DNA from: SHVO01 sp964576515
Lineage (GTDB): Bacteria; Pseudomonadota; Alphaproteobacteria; Rhodospirillales; Rhodospirillaceae
NCBI GenBank assembly: GCA_964576515.1
Contig: CAZNUW010000005.1
Span: forward strand, 1-64,000
Direction of reading: 5' to 3'
DNA: 64,000 bases
Shown: positions 34,714 to 42,807 of the stretch, piece after piece
Position numbering within the stretch: the first letter of the stretch is position 1
Layout: every line of letters starts with the position of its first letter
Translations under genes and position numbers: made by a program
Notes under the pieces: model-generated
The model's database searches: none
The model's input: the letters and a program-made list of their open reading frames with translations, nothing else
What the model was told of the DNA's origin: nothing

Positions 34714-35546
34714 CGCCGCCCGAGCTTCCCCCGCTGCGGGACGTCCTGACCCGCCACGGCCTGATGGCGACGAAGGCCCTGGGACAGCACTTCCTGCTCG
34801 ACCTCAATCTCACCGGACGCATCGCGCGCGCCGCGGGCGACCTCACCACGGGAACCTGCATCGAGGTCGGTCCGGGGCCGGGCGGGTTGACCCGCGCGCT
34901 GCTTGAACAAGGCGCGCATGTGATCGCCATCGAGAAGGACAAGCGTTGCCGCGAAATCCTGGAAGAACTGCGGCAGGCTTATCCGGAGAAACTGGAGCCC
35001 ATCGAAGCCGACGCGCTGACGGTGGACGCGGCCAGCCTGGGCGCGGCGCCGCGCCGCATCGTGGCCAACCTTCCCTACAACGTGGGCACGGAACTTCTGC
35101 TCGGCTGGCTGAAGACCATCACGGCCTTCGAGACCTTGGTGCTGATGTTCCAATCCGAAGTGGCTTTGCGTTTGAGCGCGCCGCCGGACACCAAGGCGTA
35201 CGGCCGCCTGAGCGTGCTGACACAATGGCTGTGTGACGTGGAGCTTCTGTTCCACGTGAACCCGAAAGCCTTCACGCCGCCGCCGGCAGTCAATTCCACC
35301 GTCGTCAGGCTGACGCCGCGCGCAACGCCGCTGGCGCCCGCCCGGCGCGAGACGCTGGAGCGCGTGACGGCGGCCGCTTTCGGACAGCGGCGTAAGATGC
35401 TGCGTCAGAGTCTGAAAAGCGTAGCGCCCGACGCCGAAGGGCTATGCCGCGCGGTGGGCATCGACCCCACGGCGCGCGCGGAAACGCTGACGGTCGAACA
35501 GTTCTGCGCGCTCGCCACCACACTCGATGGCGCCTCAGCCCGCTAG
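34710..35546 (+). CDS. rsmA: 16S rRNA dimethyladenosine transferase RsmA (KsgA)
   Basis: The 278-residue product shows KALGQHFLLDLNLTGRIARA, the SAM-binding EVGPGPGGLTRALLEQGA, and the catalytic NLPYNVGTELLL. RsmA dimethylates A1518 and A1519 of 16S rRNA late in small-subunit assembly. It starts inside the end of pdxA (ATGA). Its last 12 bases overlap the end of the convergent deaminase gene. Confidence 0.97.
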   Translation: MTPPELPPLRDVLTRHGLMATKALGQHFLLDLNLTGRIARAAGDLTTGTCIEVGPGPGGLTRALLEQGAHVIAIEKDKRCREILEELRQAYPEKLEPIEADALTVDAASLGAAPRRIVANLPYNVGTELLLGWLKTITAFETLVLMFQSEVALRLSAPPDTKAYGRLSVLTQWLCDVELLFHVNPKAFTPPPAVNSTVVRLTPRATPLAPARRETLERVTAAAFGQRRKMLRQSLKSVAPDAEGLCRAVGIDPTARAETLTVEQFCALATTLDGASAR

Positions 35547-36554
35547 ATAGGCGTCCAGCACGGAAAGGTGCGCGGTCACCTCGGCGTCGGACAGAAACGA
35601 ACCCAGGAAACTGTTGCGCGCCAACGTCGCGAAAGCGGCGCGATCAAGGCGGCCCGTGGCCGCCATGGCGGCGTAGTTGTCGTTGATGTAGCCGCCGAAA
35701 TAGGCGGGATCGTCGGAATTGATGGTGGCCCGCAGACCTTGCGCGAGCATCGCTGGCAGCGGATGAACGTCCAGGGACTTCACGACACAGAGTTTCAGGT
35801 TCGAGAGCGGACAGACCGTGAGTGTCATGGCCGAACGGGCGAGACGCGCCGTAAGGTCCGCGTCCTCAAGCGACCGGTTGCCGTGATCGAGCCGGTGGAT
35901 TTTCAAGACATCCAGGGCTTCGCGGACGTAGGCGGGCGGCCCCTCCTCGCCCGCATGCGCCACCAGCTTGAGCCCCCGGCCCGCGGCGGCGGCGAAGACC
36001 CTGGCGAATTTGCCGGGAGGATGACCCATTTCCGACGAGTCCAGCCCGACCCCGACGATCTTGTCCAACCACGGACCGGCGTCGCGCAACGCCTTGAAGG
36101 CGTCGTCCTCGTCCAGATGACGCAGGAAACAGAGGATGAGCTTTGATGTGAGCCCGTGACGTTGCCGCGCGTCTTCCATCGCGGCCAAGAACCCGCGGAT
36201 AACGACGTCGAAGGGAACGCCGCGCGCCGTGTGGGTTTGCGGATCGAAGAAAATCTCGGCGTGACGGACACCATCGGCGGCGGCGCGGGCGAAGTAGGCG
36301 GCGGCGAGATCGCGAAAATCCGCTTCGTTCAGAAGCACCTTCGCGCCTTCGTAGTAGATATCCAGAAAATCCTGAAGCCGGGTAAAACGATAGGCCGCGC
36401 GGACGTCCTCGACCGTTTTGAACGGAATCGCGACGCCGTTGCGCTTGGCGAGCGCGAACATCAATTCGGGTTCGAGCGTGCCTTCGATATGGACGTGAAG
36501 TTCGGCTTTGGGCAGGGCGGATGTGAACGCGACAAGATCTTGCCTGGTGCTCAC
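35535..36554 (-). CDS. add: Adenosine deaminase family protein, probably adenine deaminase
   Basis: The 339-residue product is a metal-dependent purine deaminase. The metal-binding HVHIEGT is at about residues 20-26, HAGEEGP is in the middle, LDHGNRS carries the catalytic histidine, and NSDDPAYFGGYI is late. The last motif, with Ser in place of Thr and the PAYFGGY continuation, is typical of the fungal/bacterial adenine deaminase subgroup, so adenine may be the true substrate. It converges on rsmA and leads the gmk side by 15 bases. Confidence 0.9.
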   Translation of the reverse strand: MSTRQDLVAFTSALPKAELHVHIEGTLEPELMFALAKRNGVAIPFKTVEDVRAAYRFTRLQDFLDIYYEGAKVLLNEADFRDLAAAYFARAAADGVRHAEIFFDPQTHTARGVPFDVVIRGFLAAMEDARQRHGLTSKLILCFLRHLDEDDAFKALRDAGPWLDKIVGVGLDSSEMGHPPGKFARVFAAAAGRGLKLVAHAGEEGPPAYVREALDVLKIHRLDHGNRSLEDADLTARLARSAMTLTVCPLSNLKLCVVKSLDVHPLPAMLAQGLRATINSDDPAYFGGYINDNYAAMAATGRLDRAAFATLARNSFLGSFLSDAEVTAHLSVLDAYLAG

Positions 36555-36569
36555 GGTTTCCCTCCCGCT

Positions 36570-37217
36570 TTAAGACTCGCCTCGCATGGCGTTGACGAAG
36601 GCGACCAGCCCCACCGCGCGGCGGCGCTGTTTCAACCGTTCGGCCGTGAGGATCGCACGCACCTGCGCGATGCTTTGATCGACGTCGCGGTTGACCACAA
36701 CGTAGTCGTATTCGGGCCAGTGGCTCATTTCGTCGGAGGCGCGGCTCATGCGCTTGCGCACGACGTCCTCCGAATCCTGAGCCCGTCCGCGCAGGCGGCT
36801 TTCCAGGTCCGCGATGGACGGCGGCAGGATGAAGACGCTGACAAGATCCGGCCCGGCGCTGGCTTTCAGTTGCTGCGTGCCCTGCCAATCGATATCGAAC
36901 AGCACATCGCGGCCGGCGGCCAATTGGCTTTCCACGTAAGCGCGCGGCGTGCCGTAGAAGTTATCGAAGACGCGGGCATGCTCCAGCAGGTCGCCCGCCT
37001 TCACCATCCGGTGGTATTCCGGCTCGTCGATAAAGAAGTAGTCCTTCCCATGCTCCTCGCCGGGACGCGGCGGGCGCGTGGTGACGGAGATCGACATGGT
37101 GAGATGATCGTCCGTTTTCAGGAGCGCGCGCGAAATGGTGGTCTTGCCCGCGCCGGAAGGCGAGGACAACACCAGCATAAGCCCGCGGCGGGCGATGGGC
37201 GTGGCGTCGGACGTCAT
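36570..37217 (-). CDS. gmk: Guanylate kinase
   Basis: The 215-residue product has the P-loop LVLSSPSGAGKTTISRAL (about residues 14-31), SVTTRPPRPGEEHGKDYFFI, and DIDWQGTQQLK, the standard guanylate kinase signature. It phosphorylates GMP to GDP. It overlaps yicC by four bases, the usual alphaproteobacterial pairing. Confidence 0.97.
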   Translation of the reverse strand: MTSDATPIARRGLMLVLSSPSGAGKTTISRALLKTDDHLTMSISVTTRPPRPGEEHGKDYFFIDEPEYHRMVKAGDLLEHARVFDNFYGTPRAYVESQLAAGRDVLFDIDWQGTQQLKASAGPDLVSVFILPPSIADLESRLRGRAQDSEDVVRKRMSRASDEMSHWPEYDYVVVNRDVDQSIAQVRAILTAERLKQRRRAVGLVAFVNAMRGES

Positions 37218-38125
37218 TCGATATTCTGAACTTGTTCGCGAAACTGATCGATGGCCGTTTTAAGGGCCAGACCGATGTTCGTAAATGTCACATCGGCGGA
37301 TTTCGAGCAGATGGTATTGGCTTCCCGGTTGAATTCCTGTGACAGGAAATCGAGGCGGCGGCCGCAGGGCTCGCCTTTCGCCAGCAATTCGTGCGCCTGG
37401 GTGACATGCGCCTTCAGGCGGTCGAGTTCCTCGCGTACGTCGGCCTTAGCGGCCAGCAGCGCGGCTTCTTGCGCGATGCGGTCGGGCGCCAGCGCCGGGA
37501 CATCGGTGGAAAGCTCGCGCAGTTTGGCGATTAAAGCCTCGCGCAGCGCGGCCGGCTGCGTGACGGCGTGACCTTCGGCTTCGTGGCAAAGCTTGGCGAT
37601 GGTTTCGAGATGGCCGCGCAGGACCGGCACGAGACGCGCGCCTTCTTCCTTGCGGGCGCGGTCGAGCGCGGCGAGCGCCGTCTTCAGACCGGCCAAAAGC
37701 GCCCCGTCGCGCGCCGCGACGGTTTCGGCATCGAGGATTTCCGCCGCGCCGCGACCCTTGGCCATCGCCATCAGGCCATCGAGACTGGCGGGCGCGATGC
37801 CCTGCCCCACCACGCCGAACTGGGCCGTCTTGCGGGTCGCCAGCGCGATCAGGGAATCGAGAAGCGCCTCGTCGATCCCGACGTCCGCGCCGCCGGACTC
37901 CACCGCCACGGTCAGATTGAGCGTGACGGACCCGCGCGCGAACGCCGCGGTGACCGCCTGGCGGGCGGGGATTTCAAGGGAGTCGAAACCGTGCGGCAGG
38001 CGAATCCGGACATCGAGGTTCTTGCCGTTGACGCTGCGCGCCTCCCAGGTCCAGGCAAAGGGCGCAGCCGCCGCGGCCTGGCCTTCGGCGCGCGCGAAGC
38101 CCGTCATACTGGAAGTGGCAGCCAT
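37214..38125 (-). CDS. yicC: YicC/YloC family endoribonuclease-like protein
   Basis: The product has SSMTGFARAEG at the N-terminus, WEARSVNGKNLDVRIRLPHG, and the C-terminal LDFLSQEFNREANTICSKSA, all signatures of the YicC family. Members have been linked to RNA decay and endoribonuclease activity. The ATG at 38125 gives 303 residues; a GTG four codons upstream and an ATG six codons downstream are alternatives. gmk follows. In most alphaproteobacteria mltG lies immediately upstream; here an accessory block intervenes. Confidence 0.93.
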   Translation of the reverse strand: MAATSSMTGFARAEGQAAAAAPFAWTWEARSVNGKNLDVRIRLPHGFDSLEIPARQAVTAAFARGSVTLNLTVAVESGGADVGIDEALLDSLIALATRKTAQFGVVGQGIAPASLDGLMAMAKGRGAAEILDAETVAARDGALLAGLKTALAALDRARKEEGARLVPVLRGHLETIAKLCHEAEGHAVTQPAALREALIAKLRELSTDVPALAPDRIAQEAALLAAKADVREELDRLKAHVTQAHELLAKGEPCGRRLDFLSQEFNREANTICSKSADVTFTNIGLALKTAIDQFREQVQNIE

Positions 38126-38199
38126 ACTTTGAAACACCCCGGATCGTTCCCCTGGGGCGTGTTTATATCGGGGGACAGGGCGCGTGCCTAGAAAGGAAC

Positions 38200-38228
38200 G
38201 GCCCCGGGGTGCGGGTCACCCCGGGGCC
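38200..38228 (-). terminator. Strong GC hairpin, probable terminator of the GGDEF-EAL gene
   Basis: The perfect 12-base arms GGCCCCGGGGTG and CACCCCGGGGCC have a five-base loop and are followed on the minus strand by GTTCCTTTC, a weak T-run. It separates the accessory block from yicC. Confidence 0.65.
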
Positions 38229-38321
38229 ACGCGGGCCGGCCATACAGGCGCGAAAGGAGCTCGGGCGCTTTGAGAGGGGTGATTCTAAAGCGGGCCGAGG
38301 ATCCTCACGCGGGGCAACTCC

Positions 38322-40403
38322 CTAGATGGCCGGGCACGTAAAGGTTTCGACGAAACGGCGGAACTCGGTGGGCGGCAGCGGCTTCGAGAGCCAGTAACCT
38401 TGAATCTCATCGCACGCGCGGTCCTTCAGGAATTGGAGCTGCGCGATGGTTTCGACGCCCTCGGCGACCACGGTCAACCCGAGGCTCTGGCCGAGACGCA
38501 CCACCGCTTCGACGATCTTCTCGTCGTCCTTGGTGCGGCCGATGCCGCGCACGAAGGAGCCGTCGACTTTCAAACGGCTGACGGGAAACGCCTGCAGGTT
38601 CGAGAGGGACGAGTAGCCTGTGCCGAAATCATCCATCGACATGGAAACGCCGGCGGCGGTCAGCCGGTCCACGTTCTCCTGCACCCGGCCCGTCCCCTCC
38701 ATCGCGACGGTCTCGGTGATTTCGATATCGAGGCTGGCGGGCGACAGACCCGCACGCTTCAAGGCCGACGTCACCTGCGCGAAGAGATCGCGTTGCCGGA
38801 ACTGGACACCGGAGACATTGAAGCCGAGGCGCAAGTCCGGCAACCCCAAGGCGTTCCAGATCTGACGCTGGCGGCAGATCTCCTCGATGATCCAATCGCC
38901 GATGGGAAGGATGAGGCCCGACGCCTCCGCGATCGGGATGAATTCGCCCGGCGAGATCAAGCCGCGCTCGGGATGGTTCCACCGCAGGAGCGCCTCGGCG
39001 CCGACGATCTTGCCGGTCGCAAGATCCATCTGCGGTTGATAGGCGAGCCACAACTGGTTCTGATCGACCGCGTGCCGCAGGTCGTTCTCGATGCGCGCAC
39101 GGCGGCGGATATCGGCGTCCATTTCCTTGTCGAAATAACGGAAGGCGTCGCGGCCCTCGGCCTTCGCCTGGTACATGGCGAGTTCGGCTTCACGCAGCAA
39201 TGCGAGCGGGTCGGTGTCGTCCTTGGGATAGGCGGCGATGCCGACGGAAACGGTCACCTCGATGGGGTGGCCATCCGCCACGACAGGCTGGTGGAACGCG
39301 TTGACCAGGCTGCGCACGGTGCGGCTGGCGGCGGCCATGTCGGTGACATCCTCGAGCAGGATGCCGAACTCGTCGCCGCCGAGGCGCGCAAGCGTATCCG
39401 TGGTGCGCGTGATTTTTTGCACCCGCTGGGTGACCGCGCGCAGAAGCGCGTCGCCCACGTCGTGGCCCAGCGTGTTATTGATCGTCCTGAAATTATCGAG
39501 GTCGAGGACCAGCACTGCGACCGCGGCGTGCGCGCGCGCCGCGCGGTCGATCGCAAGCTTTAAGCGGTCCATGAAGACGCCGCGGTTCGGCAGGCCGGTG
39601 AGAACGTCGTACTCGCTCAAGCGCACCAGTTCGTCTTCGGCCTTGAGACGATCCGAGATGTCTTCAAGCACCGTGACGAAGTGCGACAGGCGGCCGGTCG
39701 CGTCGCGGATCGGCGTGGTTGTCTGTTCGGCGGTGTAGAGCGAACCGTCCTTGCGGCGATTCACCACCCGTCCCTTCCACGTCTCGTTCATGGCCGCGAG
39801 GTGCGTGACGGCGTCGGCGAGCGGATCGTCGCCGGCGTCGGCCTGCAACGCGGCCGCCGCGGTCCCCACCACCTCGTCGGCGGTGTAGCCGGTGATCTTG
39901 ATGAACGCCGGATTGGCCCAGGAGATAATGCCGTCCCGGGTGGTGATGACGACACCGTTCGCGGTCGCCTCAAGCGCCTTGGCCTGCATCCCGAGCTGGA
40001 TTTCCGTCTCGCGCCACTTCGTGACGTCGCACAGATGAATAACCGTCGCCTCCCCACCGTGCCAGGCGATGGGGCTTGCGCCCATCTCGACGAAACGCGG
40101 CTGACCGCCGGTGAAGACCTCGATCGCGGCCGTCTCGCCGGCGCGCGCGTAAGGGAAACCGAACTCGCGGCCCGTGAGATCGTCCGGCGTGCTGGCGAAA
40201 AGCGCCGCCGCGGCGGCGTTGCAAAACACGATACGGCCGTCGCCATCAACCACCACGAGGCCTTCGCGGCTGCCTTCAACGACCCTTCGATAAAGCGCCG
40301 GGTCGTCGCGTAAAGCCGCGCCGACGGGCGGCGCGGCGCGGCGGTCCCAGGACGAAAACACCCTGATCCGGTTCGGCGGCACACTCGCGGCTCTGCTGCT
40401 CAT
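38322..40403 (-). CDS. PAS-PAS-GGDEF-EAL cyclic-di-GMP turnover protein
   Basis: The 693-residue soluble protein has two PAS domains (about residues 37-135 and 145-255). A GGDEF domain follows with an intact active site (342-346) and an RTTD inhibitory site (333-336) five residues before it. The EAL domain has GAEALLRW (468-475), DDFGTGYSSL (591-600) and EGVET. Both catalytic sites look intact, so it could make and degrade cyclic-di-GMP, with the PAS domains sensing a ligand or redox state. There are no membrane helices. It is divergent from the response-regulator/KaiB pair, which may be functionally linked. Confidence 0.95.
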   Translation of the reverse strand: MSSRAASVPPNRIRVFSSWDRRAAPPVGAALRDDPALYRRVVEGSREGLVVVDGDGRIVFCNAAAAALFASTPDDLTGREFGFPYARAGETAAIEVFTGGQPRFVEMGASPIAWHGGEATVIHLCDVTKWRETEIQLGMQAKALEATANGVVITTRDGIISWANPAFIKITGYTADEVVGTAAAALQADAGDDPLADAVTHLAAMNETWKGRVVNRRKDGSLYTAEQTTTPIRDATGRLSHFVTVLEDISDRLKAEDELVRLSEYDVLTGLPNRGVFMDRLKLAIDRAARAHAAVAVLVLDLDNFRTINNTLGHDVGDALLRAVTQRVQKITRTTDTLARLGGDEFGILLEDVTDMAAASRTVRSLVNAFHQPVVADGHPIEVTVSVGIAAYPKDDTDPLALLREAELAMYQAKAEGRDAFRYFDKEMDADIRRRARIENDLRHAVDQNQLWLAYQPQMDLATGKIVGAEALLRWNHPERGLISPGEFIPIAEASGLILPIGDWIIEEICRQRQIWNALGLPDLRLGFNVSGVQFRQRDLFAQVTSALKRAGLSPASLDIEITETVAMEGTGRVQENVDRLTAAGVSMSMDDFGTGYSSLSNLQAFPVSRLKVDGSFVRGIGRTKDDEKIVEAVVRLGQSLGLTVVAEGVETIAQLQFLKDRACDEIQGYWLSKPLPPTEFRRFVETFTCPAI

Positions 40404-40451
40404 CGGCGGTCCCCACTTCCCACACTCGGCGGCCGCTACGTCGGCTCTTTG

Positions 40452-40592
40452 TTGTTTTTAGTATATATTGTTTTTGCTCAAAACCATGCTAGGCATCGGC
40501 ACCAACGGTTGCAAGCGCCGGGCGCCGATGCCACCGAGCCGTAAGCGCCGGAATCCGGAAAAATCTTCATAATCCATTGTAAAACAACAATA
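40452..40592. promoter_or_regulatory. AT-rich divergent promoter region
   Basis: The space between the GGDEF-EAL gene and the response-regulator gene holds two direct TTGTTTTT words (40452-40459 and 40468-40475) flanking a TATATA stretch. Next to the response-regulator start is an ATTGT...ACAAT dyad (about 40576-40592). The low GC content stands out from its surroundings and suits promoters in both directions. No regulator can be named. Confidence 0.4.
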
Positions 40593-40597
40593 TTGAG

Positions 40598-40996
40598 ATG
40601 AAGCGCATTCTCATCATCGACGACGACGCCAGCGTCAGAGAGACGTTTCTGGCGGCATTGTCGGACCGGAATTACGAGCTGGAGGCCGCAGCCAGCGGGG
40701 CGGCGGGCGTCGAGTCGGCCGCGCGCCACCGGCCCGATCTCATTTTCCTCGACCTCAAAATGCCGGGAATGAACGGCGCCGAAGCGCTTGTTCATCTGAA
40801 GGACGTCTGTCCGGGCGTACCGGTTTACATCGTCACCGCGTTCTATGCGGAGTTCCTGAAGCCGCTGCAGGAGGCCCGCGCACGCGGCCTCGCGTTCGAT
40901 CTGGCCCGCAAGCCGCTCACCCTTTCCGAGATCCGGGCGATCGCCGACGGCGCGCTACGCAACGCCGTCGACGCCGCGTCCCCTCATCGTCTGTGA
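40598..40996 (+). CDS. Single-domain response regulator (REC)
   Basis: The 132-residue product is a receiver domain with almost nothing else. The acidic pocket is IIDDD (about 6-10), the phosphoacceptor is Asp52 in LIFLDLKMPG, the switch Thr is Thr80 in YIVTA, and Lys105 lies in ARKPL. With no output domain it probably acts by protein contact, as a phosphate relay or allosteric partner. No histidine kinase is adjacent. The KaiB-like gene starts 12 bases later, so the two are co-transcribed. Confidence 0.92.
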   Translation: MKRILIIDDDASVRETFLAALSDRNYELEAAASGAAGVESAARHRPDLIFLDLKMPGMNGAEALVHLKDVCPGVPVYIVTAFYAEFLKPLQEARARGLAFDLARKPLTLSEIRAIADGALRNAVDAASPHRL

Positions 40997-41008
40997 ATCA
41001 AAGCGGGC

Positions 41009-41284
41009 GTGACCGATATGAACGTGTTTACCCTACGCCTTTACGTGACAGGCCAAACGCCGAGCGCGGCGCGCGCCATCGCGGCCTTGAACGATCTGCA
41101 AACGGATTTCGGCGCACGGCTGATTGTGGAGATCGTCGACGTGCTCGACGATCCCATCGCGGCCCTCAACGACGACGTCTATGCGACGCCGACCGTGTTC
41201 AGGATGAGCCCGCTGCCGGTTAAGCGGCTGTTCGGCGACCTGTCTCGCAAGGAAACCCTGATCGCGGGGTTGGACCTCGTCTGA
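41009..41284 (+). CDS. KaiB-like thioredoxin-fold protein
   Basis: The 91-residue product matches KaiB along its whole length: LRLYVTGQTPSAARAIAALN (KaiB strand 1 and helix 1), VEIVDVLDDP, ATPTVF in place of ATPTL, and PLPVKRLFGDLS...LIAGLDL. In cyanobacteria KaiB switches fold and binds KaiC to run the circadian clock. KaiB-like proteins elsewhere are linked to KaiC homologues, kinases and stress tolerance. No kaiC or kaiA is in the window. The start may be the GTG at 41009 or the ATG at 41018. It converges on a TerC gene with no gap. Confidence 0.88.
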   Translation: MTDMNVFTLRLYVTGQTPSAARAIAALNDLQTDFGARLIVEIVDVLDDPIAALNDDVYATPTVFRMSPLPVKRLFGDLSRKETLIAGLDLV

Positions 41285-42040
41285 CTAGTCCCCGACGCCG
41301 TCCACCTGCTGCGCCTGAGCAGCGCGCTTGGCCTCCCGCGTCCGCACGAGAGTGTTCAAGGTCTCGACCGCGATCGAGAAGGCGATCGCGAAATAGAGAT
41401 AGCCGCGCGGGATATGGAAGTGGGCGGCGTCGGCGATCAGCGCCGTGCCGACGAGAATCAGGAACGCGAGCGCCAGCATCTTCACCGTCGGGTGGCGGTT
41501 GATGAAACCCGACACGCCGTTGGCCGCGAACATCATGACGAGGATCGCGATGACGATGGCGATGATCATGACAGGCAAATTGTTGGTCATGCCGACCGCA
41601 GTGATGATCGAGTCTAGCGAGAAGACAAGGTCGAGCATCATGATGGTCGAGATCACGCTGAAGTAGGACGCCGGTGGACGCGGTTTCGCATCCGGCCCGT
41701 GGCCGCCTTCGACGGACTCGTGGATCTCGATCACGCCCTTGTACACGAGATAAAGGCCGCCGACGCCAAGCACCACATCGCGCCAACTGAGCGCGAAGCC
41801 GGAAATGGTGACGATCGGCGTCGTCAGAGCCGCGATGAACGTCAGGGTCGACAACAGCCCGACGCGCAGAAACAACGCCATGAACAGGCCGATGCGCCGC
41901 GCGGAGGCTTGTTGATGCGCGGGCAGCCGGGCCGATGTGATCGCGAGGAACACGAGGTTGTCGATTCCGAGCACGATCTCGAGGATCGTCAGAGTCGCAA
42001 GTGCCGCCCAGGTCTCGGGGCTAAGGAGGAACTCCATCAT
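41285..42040 (-). CDS. TerC family integral membrane protein (copy 2)
   Basis: The 251-residue protein has about seven membrane helices and the TerC signatures EIVLGIDNLVFLAI (about residues 21-34) and DLVFSLDSIITAVGM, whose acidic residues sit in the membrane as expected for metal-ion exporters. TerC-family proteins have been tied to manganese export and tellurite resistance. It is clearly a paralogue of the gene just upstream, and the two overlap by four bases. It ends flush against the KaiB-like gene. Confidence 0.93.
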   Translation of the reverse strand: MMEFLLSPETWAALATLTILEIVLGIDNLVFLAITSARLPAHQQASARRIGLFMALFLRVGLLSTLTFIAALTTPIVTISGFALSWRDVVLGVGGLYLVYKGVIEIHESVEGGHGPDAKPRPPASYFSVISTIMMLDLVFSLDSIITAVGMTNNLPVMIIAIVIAILVMMFAANGVSGFINRHPTVKMLALAFLILVGTALIADAAHFHIPRGYLYFAIAFSIAVETLNTLVRTREAKRAAQAQQVDGVGD

Positions 42041-42780
42041 TTGGCGACTTGTCCTTTCTTCGCCTCGCGCGCCTTCTTCTTCCGGGCCGCGGCGACGAGA
42101 TTAAGGCTTTCGATCAGGATCGAGAAGCCGATCGCGAAGTAGAGGTAGCCGCGCGGGATATGGAAGTGCGCGGCATCCGCCATCAGCGCCATGCCGACCA
42201 GCAACAGGAAGCCAAGGGCCAGCATCTTCACCGTGGGATGGCGCGTGACGAAGTTGGAGACCGGCTCGGCGGCGAACATCATGACAAGGATCGCGATGAC
42301 GATGGAGGTGATCATCACCGGCAAATTGTCGGTCATGCCGACCGCGGTGATAACGGAGTCGAGCGAGAAAACAGCATCCAGGATGACGATCTGCAGGATC
42401 GCGGCGGCGAAGGTGGTGGTGCCGCGTGTGGCGGTATCCTCTTCGCCTTCCATCGAGTTGTGGATTTCGTGCGTCCCCTTGTAGATGAGGAAAAGACCGC
42501 CGAAGCCGAGCACCACGTCGCGCCAGCTTAAGGCAAAGTCGCCGACCGTCATGATCGGCGCCGTCAATCCGGCGATCCACGACACGCTGGTCAGGAGCGC
42601 GATGCGCATCACCAGCGCAAGGATCAACCCGATGCGGCGCGCCTTTTGCTGCTGGTGCGCGGGCAGCTTACTGGAAACGATCGAAAGAAAGATGACGTTG
42701 TCGATCCCGAGCACGATCTCGAGCGCGGTGAGCGTGAGCAACGCCGCCCAAAGATCGGGATTCGTCAGGAGTTCCATCAT
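42037..42780 (-). CDS. TerC family integral membrane protein (copy 1)
   Basis: The 247-residue protein has the same layout as its neighbour (EIVLGIDNVIFLSIVSSKLP, DAVFSLDSVITAVGMTDNL, HPTVKMLALGFLLLVG). Identity between the two is high over the helices and low in the loop after helix 4, indicating an old tandem duplication. A Lys/Arg-rich C-terminal tail follows the last helix. It starts 27 bases after mltG and could be transcribed from the fab operon. Metal-ion export is the likely role. Confidence 0.93.
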   Translation of the reverse strand: MMELLTNPDLWAALLTLTALEIVLGIDNVIFLSIVSSKLPAHQQQKARRIGLILALVMRIALLTSVSWIAGLTAPIMTVGDFALSWRDVVLGFGGLFLIYKGTHEIHNSMEGEEDTATRGTTTFAAAILQIVILDAVFSLDSVITAVGMTDNLPVMITSIVIAILVMMFAAEPVSNFVTRHPTVKMLALGFLLLVGMALMADAAHFHIPRGYLYFAIGFSILIESLNLVAAARKKKAREAKKGQVAK

Positions 42781-42807
42781 GATGATGCTTTCTTTCGTTC
42801 GTTTGCG

